Of a DNA stretch of 64,000 nucleotides, positions 35,572-46,259 are shown in pieces. Source of the stretch: Mucidula mucida (taxonomy: Eukaryota; Basidiomycota; Agaricomycetes; Agaricales; Physalacriaceae); assembly GCA_015501055.1 (NCBI GenBank), contig JADNYV010000159.1:1-64000 (forward strand), in the 5' to 3' direction. The notes beneath the pieces are model-generated. The model ran no database searches, had not been told where the DNA came from, and saw nothing but the letters and a program-made list of their open reading frames with translations. The position numbers and the translations under genes were made by a program. How positions within the stretch are numbered: position 1 is the first letter of the stretch; every line of letters starts with the position of its first letter.

Positions 35572-35616
35572 CATTGTCTCCCAATTACGGCGAAGTCACG
35601 GGCTTCTATAAATTGG
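35572..35616 (+). promoter_or_regulatory. Shared FunK1 upstream module, N-domain-only copy
   Basis: CATTGTCTCC (35572-35582), GTCACGGG (35595-35602) and CTATAAATTGG (about 35605-35616) precede the start codon at 35696, in the same order as in the other FunK1 copies. Confidence 0.5.
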
Positions 35617-35695
35617 CACATGTCGCGCGCGATTCTTTTTTGTTTACAGCCAGCAAACACCTTCACCACATCTATTTTTCTGCTCGTTATTCGCC

Positions 35696-36574
35696 ATGGC
35701 CATCCCTCCACTACTACGCGACACTGCCTCGCCACCTCTCGATGCTGCTGGTCCAATACACAAAGCTCTTTTGACCCCGCAGTGTAGACGCGGAAACAGT
35801 CGCTTTTGGTTTGACGATACGGAGCTTGCGCCGCTCAAGTACCAGCGCAGCGACTACGAGCCGTTCTTGCGATTCGACCTCCGAAACAGTCGTGTCCTGG
35901 TCGACATCGACAAGTTCTCAGAAACGGTCCTCCGAATCCCATTCCCCGACGCTCGCAGCCACAAGTTTTACACCGACGCGCGACTGAACGGTTTGGTCGA
36001 TGCTATCTATGGAGACGCTCTGTTCAAGACCTACCTGCAATTGTTCTTGGCCAAGTGCCGCGAGTTTGGTCGTGTCGAGAAGTCGCTCTATATGCTCCAT
36101 GCAGAGATGAACAGTCGGGCGATGAAGATGATCGAGGCAGAATATCCTGGCCGCGGGCCTAATCAATTCTCTCGCAATGACCACAAGGTTCTCATGGGTG
36201 GCATCCTCAATCGCGACAATTTCCCACTCAATACGAGTCCGGAAACCAACTTGACCAAGGAACAATTGAAAGACATGTTTAAACGGGCGGCCTATAGCTC
36301 CATTTACTGGGCTACGATTCTTCTCTTGGTAGAAGGAAGGGACGGGGACTGCACTTTATGGGACGCACTCTTTCAGAGTAGAGCCGATGAGATCATCACG
36401 TTCATCGAAGTTCGGCAGAGATTCGCTATAGTCATTCCAGGAAGCTGCAACGTGTCGAGTCTGTCGCGCCATTCCCTGATGAAATACCCAGGGCAGAGCC
36501 AGGCGGAGAACCAGAGGTCGCGTAAACTGACGCGTTCTCCGAGTAGGAGTGCAAACATCGGCCACGTCCTGTGA
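35696..36574 (+). CDS. FunK1 N-terminal domain only, kinase domain missing
   Basis: An open frame of 292 residues starts MAIPPLLRDT and matches the N-terminal domain of the intact FunK1: LKYQRSDYEPFLRFDLRNSR, VDIDKFSETVLRIPFPDAR, MLHAEMNSRAMKM and GRDGDCTLWDA. Similarity ends at about 36370, just before where exon 1 of the intact gene ends. The remaining about 65 residues are unrelated and end in a Ser/Arg-rich tail. No kinase exons follow. It lies on the plus strand, unlike the other copies. It may be a truncated pseudogene, or a stand-alone regulatory domain, as frame and promoter are intact. Confidence 0.7.
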   Translation: MAIPPLLRDTASPPLDAAGPIHKALLTPQCRRGNSRFWFDDTELAPLKYQRSDYEPFLRFDLRNSRVLVDIDKFSETVLRIPFPDARSHKFYTDARLNGLVDAIYGDALFKTYLQLFLAKCREFGRVEKSLYMLHAEMNSRAMKMIEAEYPGRGPNQFSRNDHKVLMGGILNRDNFPLNTSPETNLTKEQLKDMFKRAAYSSIYWATILLLVEGRDGDCTLWDALFQSRADEIITFIEVRQRFAIVIPGSCNVSSLSRHSLMKYPGQSQAENQRSRKLTRSPSRSANIGHVL

Positions 36575-36781
36575 AACGCATAAGCAACTACTTCTGGTGA
36601 ATATCACCATGGTTTACACATTACCTCAACATGATGCCTCAAGCTGCGATTTGAATCCCTCGCAGAACGTTTTTTCTTCCGGACCGCTTTTCTCAGCTTG
36701 AGCTTGATGGCGAGCCTTATCCAGGAAACGTCTTTATAATGATTTATACTCTCGTAGTACTCTAGATTCTTCTGTCGCGCA

Positions 36782-37031
36782 CTACAATTGTGTTGTGATC
36801 TTTGTATCGACCTGCAGCAGGATAGACCACATTAATCTAAAAGGCTCCTCGTCGTCCTCAGTTGCAGTGCCATTTTCAACAAACATCAAAGCGATTTGTG
36901 CTCCCATTGAGGCTGGCCAGTTCTGCTTGGTGAGAGCACTCGTGTCGGCCGCAGAAGCCAGAAGAGCGGGCGTAGCCAGCAACCGCAAGAGAAGCACCAG
37001 CCCCAATGAGACCACCAGCTAGCTCAGCCAT
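36782..37031 (-). CDS. Possible small membrane or secreted protein
   Basis: Start at 37031 (MAELAGGLIGAGASLAVAGY) gives a Gly/Ala-rich hydrophobic start, and a second frame continues with GAQIALMFVENGTATEDDEE. The two could join through a short intron or frameshift. No family recognised; low confidence. Confidence 0.25.
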
Positions 37032-38203
37032 AACTATGTGCGTCGAAGCGGACAAAGTGAGCGTCAATCACCCAGTACAAGGCTATGCGTAACGTAACGA
37101 TATGGCAGTAAATCTCCTTCACGTCGCCTGACAGACTGATGCGTCGAGACTACTACAAGCACAGCAATTGGATATCGTGGGAGAGCCTCAATATCAGAGT
37201 TTGAAGACTTGAAAGCGTGTTGTGATCTCGGATGCGGGCTATGGTAATAACGGTTTGGTCGTGTTATGTAGCACGCGCTTTCTTTGCTTCTACCCTCATG
37301 ACACTCTGAAATGCATTCACAGTTCGTCTCTGAAGGGCCATTTATCGCCGATACGACACAGTTGCTCTCCTCTACGCCGATCCGATTTCGATTCGTTTGC
37401 GCGCCACGTTCCGGCGAGAAGTCGCATCAAGCTGGCAGAATCTGATGGAACACGCTTTATCTAAGGATTCCTCTAAAAGCTCTTGGCTCCAGGCGAATGC
37501 AGCTGTGACACCGTTGTGGATGGTACATAATTACAGAGCAGACCGAAATCGGTCTCCTGATGAACTACTGTTCTGAGTTAACATTTGGACGTTCAAGGTA
37601 TGAGTAAATGATACTCAACTCACAATCATTTTGCTAGCGACTCCTCTTGTTGTTGGTTGGGTATAATTCAAGTAGGTACCTGGTATGCGTCAGCTCGTGG
37701 TATAGCGATCTATTTGGAATATGCCGAACCTACTGCCAGCGAACGTGCTACCCTTTTCATACGTCTTTCGTGGGAGGATTTATTGGTGACATCCATCGCC
37801 ATTCGTCGCCACCGCCAACATATCACCGAACATGCGAAGTTGTTATATGGAACCCCGGCCAGTCATGGTCTCATAAGGTCGAATAGGTGTTCTACGATTT
37901 GCTTGTCCGCTCACGCGTCTCACGTCCCCGATTTCAGAGTATACGAGCACGTAATTGACCAGTGCCTTAGAAGCAAGGTACTGGTTCTCGCGGTCGCCCA
38001 CCAATAAATTCCTTGCTGATCCTTCGGATAGCATCACCTTGAGGACAATATACGTGAAGTGTTTGGGCTTCTGACATCCTTTGGTCACCTTTTCATCACC
38101 TGATATGTAGCATATGGTTCTTGGCCTGGAAGCAGAGTAAGAAGGGGTCCATTAAGAGAGCAAAATCTCGGGCTCCTTTTGTCGTCCTCAGCCCTGCTAC
38201 AGT
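37032..38203. other. Intergenic, no supported gene
   Basis: Overlapping frames at 37647-38007 lack known motifs. Nothing else seen. Confidence 0.35.
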
Positions 38204-39011
38204 ATGCTCTTCTTCGCTCTGCTCGTACAACTCGCGGTGTCGCTGCTGTTCGTCACAGCGGCGCCAGCGCCCGAGAACGATACGCGGGATACTGAACTGG
38301 CGGGACTGTCTATCGGCGACATCATCAACGCGTTAGGTGTCGGCCTGGTGTCGAGTATAGTGGTCAATATCACAGTCAGTGGTTTGGCTTGAGGAGTCCT
38401 CAACTAAAGTTGACACATCGTGCAGCTCGAAACCTCATTACCAACCTTGTCAAGTAAGTCGTGACACAAAATCTGGCACATTGAGATTCAACGCATATTT
38501 GCAGTATCGAGTTCGACGGTCAGCCTATATCATTGCAATTCCCCATCTCACGTTCGCTGATCTAACTACAGTCGTCAACCCGCTTCCCATCGAGCTCACT
38601 CTCGACCGTGTGGCCAGTGATGCTGGTATTAACTCTACCGTGTTCGCGTCCTTCGACCACACATTCCCTGAACCCGTCGTTGTTCCCATCTTTGGAACGG
38701 CCAAATCTGGCGTGATTGAAAACGTGCTTCTAACGCAAGGTGCTCTTGCCTCGCTCGCTATCATCCCACTCGGATTTTGGATCTCATCAACACTGATGCA
38801 AATGTCCGGTACGTTGAATTTATCGTTTCTGCTGGATGCGCATTCAAATAATTCTCTCAATGTTCTGCAGTGCTGCAACCATCTTCGGCCAGCTAGGAAT
38901 ACCTGTCAACATACAGGTTTAAAGCAAGAGAAGGTGCCAACAGTGTATGTACTAGGACTCGATTTGTATCCATTGTCTAATGTTTCTGGCAGGTATAATC
39001 TCCAACTTTGA
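38204..39011 (+). CDS. Small secreted protein of unknown function (multi-exon, frame-disrupted)
   Basis: Starts with a signal peptide (MLFFALLVQLAVSLLFVTAA, cleavage likely after APA). Short exons follow: SIVVNIT, ARNLITNLVN, IEFD, then a long exon NPLPIELTLDRVASDAG, NSTVFASFDHTF, LLTQGALASLAIIPLG, then DLINTDANVR, AATIFGQLGIPVNI, GLKQEKVPTV and YNLQL. The pattern resembles a basidiomycete secreted family without known function (recollection, unchecked). Two frame breaks occur: a T run at 38775-38778 one base short, and one near 38920. Four small exons of 15-60 nt make the model sensitive to errors. Confidence 0.65.
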
Positions 39012-39302
39012 TTGAGATCTTGAACCACTTATTGGAATACTCATACGAGAATTTATGTCGTGCCATTTGTACGCTCCTGAATAAATGGAAATCCTCTGAA
39101 AGCAATATGTAATCCTGTTCTACGACGCGAGATCGAGACCTATTATTGCTTCGAACGACCTGGACCTGTCGGTGCCGCCGTCGAAGTAAAAACGCTAACT
39201 AGCGACAGGGTTTGCAGACGAGAAAGAGCTTGAGGTTAATTCCTGTCCAACTCCCAGCAATCTCAGCCAATACTAAACCGAAATGACGCCTTGTGCAACA
39301 AA

Positions 39303-39983
39303 CTACCTTGCGCCAAACGTCGCACGCTATCACCTCCATATTAGCAGACGTTTTGGATACAGGGACACACGTACCAGCTGCATAATACTCGTCCGCTCTG
39401 TGGGAGGCATCGCGTTGATTTGCTCTGGTGTCATTGCCAGCACCGCAAGAATCATCGTCTATTTTCAACGATCATTTACGCGTGGTATGGGATGGAGGAG
39501 CGTACCCTCTGCTCTTCTGGCAAAGCGGCGAGCATGGGGTTCATCGCAACTGGCGGCGTAGGGTATGTCGGTTGAGCTTGAGGAGGGTAGGCTTGTCGAG
39601 GCGGGTAGGCCTGGTAGGCCGGCTGCGGTTGAGGCTGGTGATACGGCATGACTGGTGGTGCTGGCGGCGCTAGTGCTGCTTGCGGCTGCTGCTGGGCGCC
39701 GTATTCCGCGAGGGTTCTCTGTATGATAAAGATGAGAGGTAGGAAAAGAAGTAGAAATGAAGACGCACCTGGAACACCTCAATATCTACCGCGTTCATCT
39801 CCACCAGGAGCTTGATTAGTCCATACGCAATTTGCGGCTGCGCGTTGAGGATCGACTTTGCAGCGGCTGGGGTTGTTTTCTACCTGGAGATGTCAAACAT
39901 TACGGTTCTAAGGAATTAGAGAAGGTAAGAACCTTCAACTGGATGAGTAGGTCCAGAAATTGGTCCGTCTGTGGTCCCGCCAT
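39303..39983 (-). CDS. CstF-64/Rna15-like protein lacking the RRM
   Basis: Five exons (39983-39933, 39879-39769, 39718-39506, 39458-39375, 39326-39303) give 160 residues in one frame. CstF-64 is the RNA-binding subunit of the cleavage stimulation factor for mRNA 3'-end formation. The protein has its hinge domain, which binds CstF-77: QFLDLLIQLKKTTPAAAKSI, NAQPQIAYGLIKLLVEMN, VDIEVFQRTLAEYG. A Gln/Pro/Tyr-rich linker follows, then the C-terminal three-helix domain (LAMTPEQINAMPPTERTSIM) that binds Pcf11. The usual N-terminal RRM is absent: the ATG at 39983 has good context (ACCATGG) and no RRM motif was found upstream. The first intron has a weak donor (GTTCTT). Confidence 0.82.
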
Positions 39984-41343
39984 GGTAGCGAAAGGTCAGT
40001 TGGCTCGCGGGCCGGATACCGCGAGCGATTCTCCTTTTTCGGACATTCCCACCTCTCTCCATACGCACTTGTTCCTCGTATTTTGTGCATGTCTGAAGGG
40101 ATCACTCAGACTAAATCACCAAAGTCAGAACCTTCCGATCAATTTTCTCTGTTCCTTTGCTTTGCATTCTCTGAATGAACATGTTCTACGAAGTCCGCAT
40201 TAATACTCCCTCGTCTCCAGTACTACAAGTAGATTCCACCGTCACGATATCGTCTTAATCGCTGGCACGCCGCTTTAAAACTGGATCATTCTCAACTCCT
40301 CAAACTCCACCAACCGTATCAGTAGCGCATTTACAGCAAGGCCTTGCTCCGACATGACTTGACGAGTGCACTAAACAACTCCTTCTGATACTGTACATTG
40401 AAGTCTTGTATACATCTGGTACAGAGGGACTCGATGGTATCTCCGCCCAGTATCAGTTGGGGAGAGATCTTCGCAGTCCGTCCTTATCATAGTGCAGTGC
40501 AACATAACGGAGCCGATTCATCTTATCTACAGTCCTCGCTCCGTCATCTAAGTTCTCTTCCGTATGATTGACTTTCATGCGGTACTAGTGACAGTGGCCG
40601 ATAGCCATGGACGACGTACCAACCATTCAAATCATTGTACCTTTGGGACACTGCCTTCGGGAGTCGTGAGTAAACAATCCGGGAGTGTAAGTCTGCCGAC
40701 TTGCTTCACGTTAGATTCCTGATTACCGGACCTTCTTTGACAGACCCAATTCTGAAGATTTTACGGAAACGCAAGATGTCATCGCTGCCTCCTCAGCTTC
40801 GAAAATAGTACCAATGAAACATAACGGTCAGGAATCACTGCGAACGGAAGCCGAATGGACCTCCAAGCTACTGATTTATCAGAGGTCCATTCAAAGTACG
40901 TTTATGCTTTTGTTCTTGCTCCAGGTGATGATTGCACTATCTTCAGCATATACCTTCCTACTTTTGCATACGGGCTCGAGTTAAACGAACACCCAGCCTT
41001 TCTCGATCTAGATGTGATCGATAGGCCCATCTCCCCTGGTCGGCGCTAGAGAGAAGGTACAACCAGGCAACGTCTTCGTTCGTATTCTGTTTCAATCAGT
41101 CTTCCTTGAAGGGTTCAACAACGCGGGCGATCCCCCACTCTTGATCGGATACTTGCGTTTCCTTTTCGGGGTAACTCGTTCGCGGAAAAGTCCGACTCGC
41201 ACTGGCTGGCATCTGCGTCTTCTGAATTAACTTGCTGACCTGAACACATGGAGTCATGTTGTCTGTATCAGCAAGTGCACTGGCGATTCCGAGTGCATTC
41301 CGGCTTGCTTCCCTCCGGTGTCTGCATTGCCGTCCGTAGTGCT
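39984..41343. other. Intergenic upstream of the Tc1 element
   Basis: 1.36 kb without a supported gene. Frames at 39832-40203 and 40855-41049 show no motif. It ends at the TA target of the transposon. Confidence 0.4.
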
Positions 41344-41345
41344 TA

Positions 41346-41456
41346 CAGTGCGTTGCAGTGAAATGTGCACCTTCCGCAGTTTGCTCCACTCCAAATTTCT
41401 GCTCAGGGTAGTGTAGACCCTGTACACATATCCTATTTAGTAAATCGAATCTTGTT
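41346..41456 (+). repeat. Left terminal inverted repeat of Tc1-like element
   Basis: 111 bp identical to the reverse complement of 44996-45106, by direct reading. Similarity continues weakly inward. Confidence 0.95.
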
Positions 41457-41782
41457 CAGAATCTTGTCTTAAACCTAAATAGGACAAGTTGGGCACGAGG
41501 CGCCGCGGCCAACTTCTCATCCACAACCTCCATGTCACGATGACAACCAGACCGTAAACAAGACGACGACAGTGCGCACTCTCCAAGTGTTCGTTTTTCA
41601 CGGAAATTACGCATATGGCATGCCGCTAATTTGGCTGGCTCTAGTGTCTCCACCTGCTGTACGGACTGTCCCCAGTGAGGCGCGCAATAATGAGTGGTTG
41701 CGTAGGGGTGATATTAGTGGCAACTGCGACAGGTATTTATTCTGCTTGGTATGTGCTGTTATTTCCTGGAATTCACTATACT

Positions 41783-43707
41783 ATGCCTACTCATTCCCGC
41801 GATAAAGAGAATCGTGCACTGGGACGACGCTCAGCCAGTCCGCCCAGCAGGAAAACTGCACGACCTACATTTGTCCAACGCTCGGCTCATCTTCACGATT
41901 CTATCAATACTTCCTTTGACGCCCAGATTTCCGATGCAAACCTCTGGGCACCGTTTCCTCCTCCTCCTCCCCCTCCTCCCTTTATTGTGACACTGCAAGG
42001 AGCCGCCACTGGATGGAGAGCAGTGACACCCGAGCTTGAGGAAGACGGCGACGAAGAAGACCAGCTTTTTCCTGACCCCGACGACACATTCCCCGGTCAG
42101 AATAGCGCGCCTGTCCTTCCTCCTTCAGTTCAGCGTCCTGCAACGCCTCCGCCACCTTACGAGGCCGGTTCCCAGCGGCCACAGCAGACTTTAGCCGCTC
42201 AGGCTCCACCTCAGGTTCAACCAAGTACGTTTTTTTTGTTTGTCCATGTACAATAACTCATATGGTGGTCAGGCTGGCCGAGGCTCGGATCGTTAGCGCC
42301 AAACGACCCCGCTCGTCCCCAGTTAATGTTTATTGTTCCTCTTGCATCCAACATTATTGGGCAGGCTCCCGTCAACGGGACTCTGTCAATTTCGAGCGGT
42401 GCGGATTTCAATACCGGCCTCCAACAATTGTGCCAGCGCATGCGAGTTCCTTTGTACACTTTGTTGGCGTACAAATGGCGCAATATGAGGGTTCGCGACC
42501 CCCCAATAACTCTTACATCTGCTTCAGACTGGAAGGATATGGTCCGGGAAGCGCTGCGAAAGATGATTCGAGCGCGAACACGAGAAGTGGTTATAAGGAT
42601 TTACAACATGGTGCGTATCACCAACGTATTTCATTCCCTTCTAAATGTTTCTAGGATGCACCGACCGATGCTCCCTCTGCTCCCTCTGCTCCTTCCGCTC
42701 CCTCTGCCCCTACCACGACTTCTCGGACACGGACGGTCAAGCCTGCGGAGAGCCTCGCCGTCGAGCAGCTTAAGGCTCTCAAGACACGTTATGAATGTTC
42801 AAAGCATCCCGGCCGCTACTGCTTTGTTCGCCCGGATAGTAGTCATCTTGATCTCACTGTTCAATTGCTATCTCTCTGGGCGAAGGAATGGGTGAGTCCT
42901 ACATATTCTGACATTCTTACACTACTGACAAGGACATGGTTCAGGCTCTCAATAAGGATAATGCCGACTTGGAGCATCCGCCGAACCATATTGTCTTTCA
43001 GGACTGCTTTCTATCCGCCAGCCATAGTCGTCGCCAGAAAAAGCCAAGCTCACAAGAAGGGACTGCAACACCATCTTCGATAACGCCTACCGTCATCAAT
43101 AACCACTTTTATGGTGATGCTTCTTCATCGACATTGGGATTGGTATGTTTCTGTTGTGAACCACTTACCCAAGCTAACAGTTGCGTAGGCTGAGACCTCT
43201 TTTATGGATACGGCGGAGCTTAATGGGAGTACGGCAACATCAACCGCGGTGGTGGCGGCAGCAGCATCAGCGGCGTCGGCGTCGGCGCCGTTGTCATCAT
43301 CGTCGTCGAGCTTCCCACTCGACCAGAAGGTTGGAGGCAGCGAAGTTAGCACGGTGTATAGTGCTACAGACTTTGATTTTACTACTTTGGAAGCGGTCGA
43401 TGACCCTCTGGCGTTCTTGCTCGCGACGCCAGGTCCCACCTTGACGTATCCCTCCACACGTGTGGTCCTCGAAGGGCTTTGGCCGGCTTTCCCCTACTTT
43501 TCGATTGAGGCCGTTGATCAGCTGTTGAGGTCCTGGGGTGCGCCGTATGTTAACGGACTTCTCATTTTCCCCGAGAACACTCTTGTTGAAATTGGGGTTC
43601 CGCCATCTATTGTACGTCCTCTCTTGGACCGTGCACAATTCCTCGCTGCGGAGGCAGAGGACAAGTATGAGGCCCAGAAAGGTGTTAAAGGTAAAGGTAA
43701 GATGTAG
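41783..43707 (+). CDS. Transposon-borne passenger protein of unknown function
   Basis: Five exons (41783-42224, 42273-42610, 42655-42891, 42933-43142, 43189-43707), all GT-AG and in phase, give 581 residues with no defect. The N-terminal third is Pro-rich (a run of eight Pro near residue 55) with an acidic stretch EEDGDEEDQLFPDPDD. The second exon encodes a compact region rich in hydrophobics and Arg (RMRVPLYTLLAYKWRNMRV, then RKMIRARTREVVIRIYNM). Exon 3 has SAP tandem repeats, then C-x2-H-x4-C-x7-H (residues about 308-324: YECSKHPGRYCFVRPDSSH), a possible zinc site, and LLSLWAKEW. The C-terminal 75 residues (LEGLWPAFPYFSIEAVDQLL, NTLVEIGVPPSIVRPLLDRA) look like a small helical, SAM-like domain, ending in Lys. 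It lies wholly between the transposon ends. Confidence 0.85.
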
Positions 43708-43772
43708 AGTAAAGTGTATGTGGGGCTTGAATGGTTATTATTGTACTATCGTTGAATGGAATCGTATCTACG

Positions 43773-44912
43773 CTAGACATAGTGTGAGTGATGGAACCAA
43801 CCATAAACACTTTCCGGTGTCATAGACTTGAATACGGCCTGATTGAGCAATGCGTACGGGTTACAATCTGGCGCATTACCTAAATGCAGCCGCGCGAAGT
43901 CCTGGTTGCGTCGAAGCCATGCCTTCATCGCCGAAAAGCCTTCCTCAATCGGATCGAAGTCTGGCGAGTATGGAGGTAAAAAGACGAGGCGCATGCCACG
44001 CGCCTCGATTAGTGGTCGCAGGAGTGCCGACTTGTGAATGCTGGCATTGTCCATGACAAAAACACTGTTTGGGCCGGGATGTGCATGGGTGTCGTTGGAA
44101 TCCAAGAGGCTGTTGACGAAGGCGTTGAAATCTACTCCCTTGAACGAGCGCTCGACGATTTCGAGGCCAAGAACGCCTGACAACGAGATGGCGGGAAGGA
44201 CTGAGAACCTAAATAATGTTAGAGGATGGCAAATGGCACTGTGAAGGCTACGCACTTTCTTCCTCGTATAAAGAGCTCACGACAACGTGCTGGTTGTCCC
44301 TTTCTAGCCCACCCATATTGCCGTCCCGTCGTTCGTTGGTTGGTATATGACTCATCAAGGAAAATAAGTTGATCAGCTCGATACTGAGAGATTTCGAGCC
44401 AGAATTGATCTCGTCTATCTTCGTTGCGCTGTGAGGAGTCTCTAGTAATCTGAAAGGGTTACAAGACATTCAAGGCATAGAAGCAGAACAGACCTTCTTG
44501 TACGTCCAACCATGTGCATCGAGAGCACGCGAAATTGTCGATATATGGACGTCAATGTGCCTATGAGTAGACAAGAGGTGCTGTAGCTCCACCAAATATA
44601 GGTCTGCCCTCCATTCCAGAAGGCTCTCGAGATACTGTTATGGTATGAGCCAACTAATGGTTCTCGAGCGCATAGAATACTCACCATCATGTCAAACACA
44701 TCAAGACTCCTTCTCCTTCCTAGGTGCTTCCTTGTTGTGCTGCCTATGTTTCGGTACAACCTCAGGACATAGTAGACTTCCCGGAGACTGACTCCGCAGG
44801 TGGCGGCTATGTTACTCCGCTTGCGGACAGACGCGACGGGACTTTGAGCCATCATGACAATGGCATCCTTCGTACGTGGTGGGAGTGCACGCTTTGTACC
44901 GTGAACGACCAT
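43773..44912 (-). CDS. Tc1-like DD34E transposase, intact
   Basis: Four exons (44912-44685, 44634-44494, 44449-44256, 44208-43773) give 332 residues in one frame. The N-terminus has a helix-turn-helix (AQSPVASVRKRSNIAATCGV, SLREVYYVLRLYRNIG) for binding the inverted repeats. The catalytic domain has the first Asp in LIFLDESYTN, the second in VFVMDNASIHKS, and the Glu in SPDFDPIEEGFSAMKAW, 34 residues after the second Asp, so DD34E. Also typical are GWARKG and LPPYSPD. It starts about 190 bp inside the right end. No lesion seen, so the protein could be active. Confidence 0.92.
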
Positions 44913-44995
44913 GGTTGTAGTCCAAGTCAATATCGAACAAGTCGGCACATGCTAGGGGGTGTGCACGAAAAGTCTGGACTTAGAGGCAAGATCCA

Positions 44996-45106
44996 AACAA
45001 GATTCGATTTACTAAATAGGATATGTGTACAGGGTCTACACTACCCTGAGCAGAAATTTGGAGTGGAGCAAACTGCGGAAGGTGCACATTTCACTGCAAC
45101 GCACTG
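44996..45106 (-). repeat. Right terminal inverted repeat of Tc1-like element
   Basis: Perfect reverse complement of 41346-41456; followed by TA at 45107-45108. Confidence 0.95.
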
Positions 45107-45108
45107 TA

Positions 45109-46146
45109 GTGGTAGCCAGGTGGTAGCCGAAGCTCGCCTATGCAAAAACGCGGTCTCGGCAACGAACATCACGTCAATGACTCCATTGTCCGACCACGCG
45201 TTGGAAGGGTTTGCACCGCAATGGGGATCATTCGTCATAATTTGATGGACGCGTACTGACGTCACGCGCCTTGAGGCTCTCGAGGCGATGCGAGTACCTT
45301 TCTCGAAAATACACGCCTGCAGGTGTAAATAGCAACGCGGATCAGGACTCGCACAGCCTCATACAATCAGTGAGAGATTTGAACGGTCGGAGGGTGCGTG
45401 TCGTGGGATTGGCGGGGGTACAGGCACTGGAATTGAGATCCGTCAGTTACAGTACGCAATCTAATCAGTCTCCGCTTCTCATCTCTCCGAGAACGTTTTG
45501 ATTTACCCCATGGTGTACCTTACTCAACGCCTCTTGTGCGATGCTGAACTTGCGAACATGAGTAAAGTGTATGTCCGGTGCAAATGTCATGTCTGCTGAC
45601 GCACTTCGAGAATGAATACTTAGCGATTGTGGAGGTGCATACAAGGGAGACTTCAGTAAGGTTTTCCTCAGTATGTGCTCTACGCGTCTACTGGCATGGC
45701 TTATTAGTCCCAGTATATACTCGTTGCAATTCTCACCCCCCCCCCCCTGCGCTGATATCATTCACCTGGAAGAATGCTTGGTTCAAATACATTCGTTTGC
45801 GTAATGAGAAACAGCGTAAGCTTTAGCATTGACTCAACCCTGAGGTCGGGCGCTGAGAAGGCGCCGATTCCATGTCGAAAGTACAGACCGCTCTGCACGC
45901 GGATTATGAAGTACCGTTGAAGAGAGTTTTAGAAAGTGAAAAACATTTTGGCAATGTGTTTCGCACCTATCATGAAGGCGGCGCAGAAATCATCGTTGCA
46001 ATGAGCTCTCACCATGTTCTTGCCGGCAGCGCACGCGCTGGAAGTTAATGTCCGATATGACGTCGTCATCGGGGCTATGCCCGGAAAAAGCAAAAGACGA
46101 CGAGAGGCGGGTGCTGTGCATTTTGATGATCATCACAGCCACCCGA
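45109..46146. other. Intergenic between transposon and bZIP gene
   Basis: No gene supported. A poly-C run near 45735-45749 is notable. It contains the presumed bZIP promoter at its right end. Confidence 0.4.
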
Positions 46147-46170
46147 ATGACGACTGCACTGTTCTTCTAA
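46147..46170 (+). promoter_or_regulatory. Upstream ORF 1 of bZIP gene
   Basis: ATG to TAA encodes MTTALFF, 85 bp before the main start codon. Short upstream ORFs control translation of GCN4/CPC1 genes in fungi; whether this one is transcribed is unknown. Confidence 0.4.
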
Positions 46171-46205
46171 AATTGCCGTGCTATACTTAAGGAAGACCAT
46201 TGACG

Positions 46206-46259
46206 ATGTCGACTCATACTTCATCATACGCAGTCTTCTTCGCTTCCGACGTGACATGA
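46206..46259 (+). promoter_or_regulatory. Upstream ORF 2, overlapping bZIP start
   Basis: A 17-codon frame starting MSTHTSSYAV whose stop TGA (46257-46259) overlaps the main ATG (46256-46258) as ATGA. This arrangement allows termination-reinitiation control of the bZIP. Confidence 0.5.

Larger units (their letters stand above)
41346..45106. mobile_element. Tc1-like DD34E DNA transposon with passenger gene
   Basis: A 3,761-bp element bounded by perfect 111-bp terminal inverted repeats starting CAGTGCGTTGCAGTGAAATG. A TA dinucleotide lies directly outside at both ends (41344-41345 and 45107-45108), the classic Tc1/mariner target. It encodes an intact 332-residue transposase near the right end on the minus strand and an intact 581-residue protein on the plus strand, converging on 43707/43773. 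Identical repeats and two undamaged genes point to recent insertion. Ordinary Tc1 elements carry only the transposase. Confidence 0.9.

Noticed and set aside
44724..45245. 173-codon plus frame across the right transposon end
   Set aside because: Crosses a terminal inverted repeat; antisense to transposase exon 1.
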